DNA from: Parus major
Lineage: Eukaryota; Chordata; Aves; Passeriformes; Paridae
Length of the DNA: 64,000 nt
Direction of reading: 5' to 3'
Assembly: GCF_001522545.3 (NCBI RefSeq)
Contig: NC_031769.1
Location: 3,260,809 to 3,324,808 of the forward strand
Position numbers and translations under genes: made by a program. This document shows, piece by piece, positions 51,562 to 60,500 of this stretch. The notes below the pieces were generated by a model that was given only the letters and a program-made list of their open reading frames with translations, did not search any database and was not told where the DNA came from. The stretch's first letter is position 1, and every line of letters starts with the position of its first letter.

Positions 51562-54500
51562 GAAATAAATGCACTGGCTTCCTTTACAGTTCTCAAAACA
51601 GGTATAGAGGTAATTTTTCCTGTCCTAAAGAAGAGATTTAATGTGGATTCAATTAATTTCATTGTCTCCCCATTGATTTTAATTGGAAGGAAGATATCTG
51701 AGCTGGTCTGAATACATCCCATTGTCCAATATTAACTGACTTCCCACCCTTTGATTAATTTCCTTTGGAATGGGATAAGGTTGGAAATTCTAAAATTTAA
51801 TGCCAGTTAAACTGAGCCTGTCTGTGACATTGAGCAAGTACTTCTCTGTTTAGAAAAGACAGTGTAATTTTTTATTATTATTAAAATAATTGATTTTTTT
51901 AAAAAATATTCCATACATTACCTGTACTGAGAAGAATTATTGAAGTTGATTTGTCTAGGGTCTAGTTTTTTCAGCAAAATTCTGATGATGTTGATAAATA
52001 GGACAAAATTGACCTGTTTGCAACATTTGAGGGGTGGGAAGGAAGAAAAAGAAAAGGTTAATTTCTGATATAAAACTTTGCTGTGAAAATCTGGTGAGGT
52101 TTTTTTTTAAATCTTAGTTACATGTAATTTGTGCAGTTTCAATGTAAGGTCATTAATGCTATTCCTGCAGGCAGCATTCGAGTATTTAAATAAGTTGCAT
52201 TCCTGCTTGAGAAAATGGCTGAGGATGAAAACTTGAAAATTTTACTTTATTCAGCAAAATATTTTCATTAACAGCTTGTGTAACTCTCTTTTACTTTTTG
52301 TAGCTCAAATCAGCTGGATCCTCCTTAGAGATGAGTATTGCATTAAATTCTGGCTGAGCTCTCTGGGCATTATTAGTGGAATTTTTCTGCCTAAATGTAC
52401 AGTGAGATATTTCCATCAGAGCTGATCACCCTGTCCTGCCTTTGCAGTCAGAGGAGAACCAGCCAGGAGAGTTAATAGAGCTTCAGGTGGGGTTGGGGGC
52501 AGGTCACCTCCTCCCAAGGTAGATATTTGTTTTAAATCAGGTGAATCACTTGCCAACACTGCATATTTCCCTTTGTTGGCTCTGAAGGAGCCTCTGAGGA
52601 GCAATAGCTCAGCTCCAAAGCAGTTAGGGTCAGTCCTAATTTGCAAATCAAATCTACAATTGCAGTTTGGCACAGCTTTATCTAAAGTCTGCGAGGCTGA
52701 TCAATTTTCCACAATCAGAGGGATTGTTCCCGTGCATTTTTTGAGTGTCTGTGCACACCAAGTCTTCCTTAGGTGAGGCTGAATGCTTAATTTTACCTAA
52801 GAATGTCCTCTTTAACCAGAGTCCAACCTCATTCTATCCATTAGTAATGTTCTATGTTCATTCCAGCAGAAGACACTAAACATTTTATTGAAACACAGCG
52901 AGCTCCGACCAGAATTCAACTTGACTTCTCCACTCACATTTTTTGTGTGCATCTTTCAGATCCCTTCCAACACAAAGCATTCTGTGATTCCATTCCCCTC
53001 ATTTGCATGCATCTGTCCTCCAGTTAAATTATGGTTTTCGAAGCTGGCCTTAAGTTTATGCATTAATTGCTTTCTCAAACTTTGTTTGCGTTTCATGACT
53101 TGTGGGAGTAATCATCCATGATAATAATTTGAAACCCATCAGTTTATTCAATAAATTCCAGCCACAGAACAGAAACCTATTGCTCTTGAAAGTTTTGTAT
53201 TAAAAATTTATGGCTGACTCTGGGGTCTTTTGCTAATTTTTTTTTTTTTTTTTTCAAATATTATAAGGAGGGTTTAGTCCACTCACCTGCTAGTAATTTC
53301 AACTAAATGACAATTCTGGGAAAGTTTATATTTGTTAGAAAGAAAAACATTTTATTTTGCATTGGACACAGGCAGTTAGCAGATGAAATTTCCCATTCCT
53401 CTTCCTACAACTCAGCAAACAGCAACCCAGTTTTAATACAAAAGCCTTTTTTTCTTCTTAGTAATATCAGCAAACTCAGAAATACTTACCCCCACAGAAA
53501 TTATAATTGGTCCTTTGATTAACCACCAATAAGGAGAGCCTTGATTAATATCCCAGCATCTGTGAACATGATAGTAAGTTTAGAAAAAGACATGCATGCA
53601 ATCACTGCAGTCAATTAAAAATATAACCCAAGAATATAGAATAATGTGGGAAACAATGACTTACGCTGTATCTTCAAAGTAGAATTTTGTCAATATCCAT
53701 ATAAGGGTGAAAAGTGTTGGAAAACCTGTCAGACATTTTAAAATAAGGTATAAGTAATCCAAACCTTGTCCACTGAGACTTTGTTGCAATGATACAGATT
53801 ACTTATTTTTGAGAGCTGGAATTATCTTTTGGACTTGTTTTAAACACAGTCTCTAAAACACAAAAAGTGATTTTGTTTGCTGAGCTGTCAGGCCTGCCTT
53901 AACCTTTGGTGGCAACAGGCATGGATTTCTCTCCATGAACCAACCAAAAAATTCCTCTGGCCAAGTGCATTCACCTGTTATAGAGGAGTTCTCTGCTTTT
54001 TCCCTCCCACAGCAACTCTGTGGGCACCCACTTGGTTTCAGATTTCTAAGCCTGAACAATTCCATTTATTGCAGACAACAACAAAATCAGAGGGAAGAAG
54101 TTGCTGTTTCACTGCCTCTCCTGTTATTTAGTCAGCAGAGCTGCTTCATTCATACGAGATCTCTGTGCAAAAGATGGGCTGCAGAAATATCAGGAAGAAA
54201 AAGGTTCCTGTTTAGGAAAAAACAATTCCCTTTCCCAACCTGTGTAACTATTTTGCATAAACAGGAGCAAGGCACATTGAACTCTGGTGTTTGTGATAAC
54301 TCCTTAGAGACAGCCATGCTTTCAGTGGGGTGAAGAAGGTTGGATGTCTCCTTGTGCATTCTCAAACATACTTGATTTTCCACCCTTTAAAAGGCCTCTA
54401 TTGCCATAAAAAACTTGATTGCTTCTCACTTGTATTCACACAAAATTAAAATGGGAGCAACACCCATGTTAGGTACTTTAGTTAGATCAATTGGGTTCCA

Positions 54501-57500
54501 CATTGAGTATTTTTAATGGGAATGGACCATGGAACCAGAGAATCATAGAATTGTAGAATCATAGAATTATAGAGTCATAGAATCCTGGAACTGTAGAATC
54601 ATAGAATTATAGAATCACAGAATTGTAGAATCATAGATTTATAGAGTCATAGAATCATGGAATCATAGAATCATAGAATTGTAGAATCATAGAGTTATAG
54701 AATCATAGAACCATAGAGTCATAGAACTGCAGAATCACAGAATCATGGAGTCATAGAATCATGGAATTGTAGAATCACAGAATTATAGAGTCATAAAATC
54801 ATAGAGTCATAGAATCATAGAATGGCCTGGGGGAGAAGGCACCTCAAAAATCACCTGGTTTCAACCCACAGGGACATCTTCCACTGTCCCAGGTTGCTCA
54901 GACCCCCATCCAACCTGGCCTTGAACACTTCAAGGCATGAGGAGCCCATAGCCTCCCTGGACAACCTGTGCCAGGGTCTCACCACCCTCACAGTACAGGA
55001 TTTCCATGTCCCATCACCCCATTCCTTGGGAAAAGTCGCTCTCCAGCTTTCTTGTACCCCCTGGAAGTTGCTCTGTGGTCTCTGTGAAGCCTTATCATCT
55101 CCAGGCCGCACAGCCTCTTTTAACACCTTGCCTTCTACTGATTTCCAGTTAAATCCATACCTACCCCAGCCAAAGAGAACCAGCCACCAGAAATATCTCC
55201 TTCCATGAGAAAGGGATGAAAGCAGCAGGCAGTTTAGGTAGAGAGCCTCCACCAGCAGCCACATGAAGTTGGTCATCATGAAGTAGTGACAGAAAACCAC
55301 AGAGATCTTGCACTCGGTCTGTGGAGCAGGAAAGTCATGGTGTGAGCATTGCTTGGAGAGACATCTCTTTGATTTGGCCATGGAGTAGACATCTGTAGTA
55401 CTGGCTGGGTTCTACCAAGAGCAAGATCTGACTATGTTTAAATTCTGTTTGAACTGAGAGCTTCCAATGTGAAATGGATTTCTGGGTAGTAAGGCTTTAG
55501 CCAGCATTAACACTTTGGAATCTCCTCTGTATTTTGCTTTATATCTGTGTTAGAAATACAGCTTGGGCTCCCCAGCATGAGTTCTCTCATAAATGCACTG
55601 CCTTGAGTGTGCCTTCAGTGTCAAATGCTCCTTGAATAAATGCTCGAGGGCCCATTTTTCTCCTTGTGCTGAGCACTAAAATTCTGTGAGCAATGGAGAC
55701 CCATCCCATAAATCATTGTCACATTGCCAAGACCTGGGGCTGGATGAACACTAAGTTCATTGCCTGGTACCTTGGGTGCTTTGTGGGTTACACATTAGAG
55801 CTCTCAACCAGAACAGGAAATCCAACATTTCCAGAAGAATAAGCTTTAAAAGTTGTTCTTTGATGTACTCAGAGATCTTCTATTTTAAGCTTTAGATTAT
55901 TGAAACATAACAGTGTAATGCTTCAATTTATATTTCAAATACTACTTTGTTGCTATGTGAGAGTCCAAATTTCATTTCAAGTACTGCAACATCACAAATT
56001 GATGCTTTAAGAAGATAGGAGGGCATAATGTACATATTTATGGAAGTAAAATATACTGAATAAAAGAATTATCTAATTTAGGTTAAAAGGGAAAAATAAG
56101 GCCAATAAGTAGTAAAAAAAAGAGGCATGAAAAGTGAAACCATAAATAAATGGTATGTAAAAACATCAAATACCACAATATCCTGCTTTTCATGTGCTTA
56201 CTGTAGAGAAGCTGCAGTGATCAATGCCTTCCTCCTGGAAAAGGACAGCATCCTTAATGAAAATGGCAATAGCCTTTAAGATGAATGTACAAAAGAGCTG
56301 TACATGGATATAATTCCTGGGACAGCGCAGCCTCCTGGAAGAAAAGAGAGATCCCTCTGAGGTAATTAACTTACTTGTACTGGCAGTAATTAAAATCAAC
56401 AATAAGCCCTTGTTTTGTCTCAGGTACTTCCAGACACTTTTAGGAAGAGCATTTTGTTCCACTGAGCTCTTTCAGAGAGAGGCAGAAACCTTCCTCATGT
56501 GAAGCAAATCAGCCACAGTTACATCTCAATCTCTTTCCTTGTTAACCAGAACTGTAGTTTTTTTTCCTTATTTTGCCAGAGTTATTTTGATGAATTAAGT
56601 AGAAGCACAGAAGAACTTTAAAACAATTTGGCACATCTACTTTAATTTAAATTTACACATCTACCTTAGATTCCCAGTTAATTAAGATTAAAATTTTACT
56701 GCTATTAAATATAGGCTTTTGAGGGTGTTATACAGCTTCAACTTCATGTTTTCATTTGGAGATGAGGACTTCAGGTAATAATCAAAAAGTTCCACTAAAA
56801 ACTGAATTCCATCCAGACCCAGTAATCAGAGGGTCACCTAATCTTAAAGTTCACCTAGAGGGTGCAGAATTTTATTGCTGACCTCAAATGTCAACCCCAT
56901 TGTTAATTATGACTTTTTCCTCCCTATTACTACATCTCCTTATGTCCATTGTTTCTTTCTTTCCCCTCATTTGGGCTGGCTTGTTTTCCTGAGGTCAGAG
57001 TGGATGTCAATAAACATATCTGGTGGCTTCCAGACATGAACTAGGAACTAGCAGAGGTCAAGAAACTTTCCCTAGAGAACTCTGATTCTCACAGCATCAT
57101 AATAAAACTCTTTTTTTTCCATTTTTTCCTTTTTCTTTTCTTTTTTTTTTTTTTTTTGGTCTCACAGAAATACAAGAAATAAACAAAGATTAGTAAAATA
57201 AATCCCAAGTGGAGGAAAACATTTGTTCCACATTAAAATAATTTAAATACTCTAAACTAGATCTGGAAATATCTAATTAATGGATAACTCAGTAAGAAAG
57301 GATTCTCACCAAATGTGACCAAATTCTGAAACTGAATTTAAAATATGTCTTTAGTGGTAAATATTTCAATAGTAATCTATACAATGCCATAGGAACATTC
57401 ACTCAGAATCAAGTCATTTGTGTATATTCTTATTAAAAATTCCCTGGAGCCATAACAGGCAGGCACATGTAGTTTATGAAACCAATCTTCATCCCAGCCT

Positions 57501-60500
57501 AAAGCAAGTAAATTTTTCTGTTGGCTCTTCAAGATCAAAATGAGTTGCTGAGTTTTGCCAAGAGACAGCCAGGGTTTATTTCCCAGATCTGAATCCTCTT
57601 ATTCCTGACTCTCTCTGATGCCTTTTAATTTCCAGCTGCAGTTTCATATTATTTAACCAACATGGCAGGAATTCTTTATTTTCATTCACCTGAATTTCGA
57701 TTTATATTATTTTGTTATGTCTAATGTTGTCTTCTACAGTCTAAGAAATTAAGACCTGGGAGAAGAATCAAGGTTAGAGGACACCTTTACCTGAATGAAA
57801 TAAGAACTGTCACAGCAATGATGAGGGAGGTGATGGACACGCTGTATCCCACAGTGTAAATGATCTTTATAGTAGAAAAGTAGGATTGCTATAAAAGAAG
57901 AGAATGATTTGTTGCATAAGTTGATGTTAAATAACAGTTTTTTCACTGGTTCTCTCAGTTTTGCTTTGTTTGGTGTTTCCATTCCATGGACATCCCTGAA
58001 TGCCTTTATTCCTGCTCTTCAAATCCCACAGCAAAATTCAACTTAAATCACTCATTATGTTTCTTCTGTGTAGTCCCCTTCCACAGTTGTGTGGATACAG
58101 CCCAACCTGATGCTGAAACATGTATTTATCAGGGTAGTTTGAAGCTCATTCATAAAAATATAAAAACCAGCATCAGTCTTTCAAAAAGTCATTGTTAAAA
58201 GTCTTATGTAATTTTTATAAATGCTGTATTTTATACCATTTTCTCCTCAGCAGTAGCAGGACAACACTGCTGGCAGCATGATAAATACAGAATTCCATCA
58301 GCCTTTCTCTGTGTTTCTCCACTTCCCTACTCTCTGCTTCCTTACTTCCATTTTGGCCATTTTTTATTCCTCCTTTCAATTTTTACTATGTCGTGGTGGG
58401 TCGTTGTTTCGTTGGGTTTTTTTCTGGGGTTGTCTCCTTCCTCTGTTTTTCTTGTTGCCAAACTCAACTGCTGCTCAGTTGGAATGCCAGTCAAAATCCA
58501 TTTCAATTTAAGTGGCTCCTCTATCAGACACGATCCTTGAGTGAGGATAAGTTGACTTCAACTATCCCAGATGAAAAACAGAATTAATAAGCTCTAGGCT
58601 GCAAATCTAACTCCAGACTAACATGGTCTGTCTCTTGGGTTTCAAAACATTTCAATGCTTTTATAACCCAAAATCTGCACAGTTGTGCAGTGCATCCCTA
58701 CAATTCACTTGGGGAAGGGGAGATGCTCGTTTTGAGCACTAAGTGGAACTCTAGGCATTAGAGGACTGACATTGAGAAGAGTTTATTTAATTTATTTAGG
58801 TGCTTAAAAATTAGCTGCCTAAATATGAGTCTGTAGTAGAATGAGAAGAACCTGGGATGATCTGTTTAATTATTAACACAACCCTCTTTTTTCTCATTCT
58901 TTTTCTTTTATAGTTAATGAAGGAAAACACTCTCAGAACACAAGTCTTTGGAAAATTAGACTTTATTGGTTTCTGTGACCAGCAAAAAGGGTCTATCACT
59001 ACACCTGCCTTAGAAAGGGCAGGACATAGAACCACAAATCCTTAACTGGTTTGGGTTGGAAGGGACCTTAAAAATCATCTACTTCCAACTGCTGGATTAG
59101 TTGAGTGAAACCTTCTGTGCCAAGGACTTTGTGTCCATGTGTGCAGATTTATGATTATCCACAGTCTAACCCAATGGGCTGAACTGTTTTTACTGGTCAG
59201 AGCACAGCAGGTGCACCCTGAATTTGCTTTCCAGCTCACTTTTATCCATAAGAAGCCAGATTAACCTTTCTTAAAGCATCCCTCACTGTGAATGCAGTAA
59301 GTGGGGGCAGCCAAGAAATATCCCTGGAAAATTCCCGCTTCATCCTGACCAAAGCACTGATACAGATCCATGGTGCAGAGATCAGCTCTGACTTTCACAG
59401 TATTTTTTTGAGATTTATGAAGTTAAATGGGATGGAAACCAGGCATAATGGTTTTTTTTGGCTAGTGGATGACCTGTGAGTTATATATGATTACTCAAAT
59501 CCCTGGATATTCACAATTCCAGCCAGAGCTCACAGAATTACCTTGGAGCTCCAAAGCTTGCCAGGAAATCTGGGTGCACCACCCCATGAGAAACATCAAA
59601 ACTGTGCTGGGGTGATCATAGCTGGCAACAAATCAGATGTGTAAAACAGAAAATAATCAAATCCTTAAGTGGATAAACCTACAACTGAGGGGTTTCCTCT
59701 AGGTAAAATAATAGAATCATCACAGAAGGAGTTGGAAGGGATCCTAAAGCTCATCCAGTCCCACCCCCTGTCATGGCAGGGACACCTCCCACTACCCCAG
59801 GCTGCTCCAAGCCCTGTCCAAGCTGACCTTGGGCACTTCCAGGGATCCAGGGACAGCCACAGCTTCTCTGGAACCCTGTGCAAAACCTCTCCATGGTGAT
59901 ATGAGCCATGTTTTTATCCTTATTAATTTGGTGTCAAGCAATATGTTGTCCCTGCGCGTGTAACCTCGAGATATCACCAACAGTGAAAATCTGGCTGAAG
60001 AAATATGTCAAATTCTGATCTGCATTATGGAGATTACAGAGATTTAGGGACTTTTTTTTCCATTGATGAATTAGATATTTCATGCAGGATGAGACACCCC
60101 AAACCCCTCTTGTCCTTAAATATTGCTAAATTTGGAACAGGGGTCTTTAAACAGCACATTTTCTGTGCAGATGCTGTGGTACTACAAATTCACCTTGCTG
60201 ACTGATATTACTGAAATGTCTTAGTACACATTTTATGAACATTTTGTGATACACCTTTGTCTGTTATACTTGTGAATTTGCAGCTGGCTTTATTATTGTT
60301 ACACCTGAATAATAAAAAATTCTTAGTTATCTTATAAAATAGGTGGCCAGAGTAAAAATTGGAATTATATCCCACACTTAGAAAGAAATTTCAGCTTCTT
60401 CTGAGTTTCCCTCTGCAGTGACCTGCAGGAATAGAAAGGAATACTATAACATCAGCACACCACTCACATATATTTATGTAATTAAACTTACTTCTTCAAG

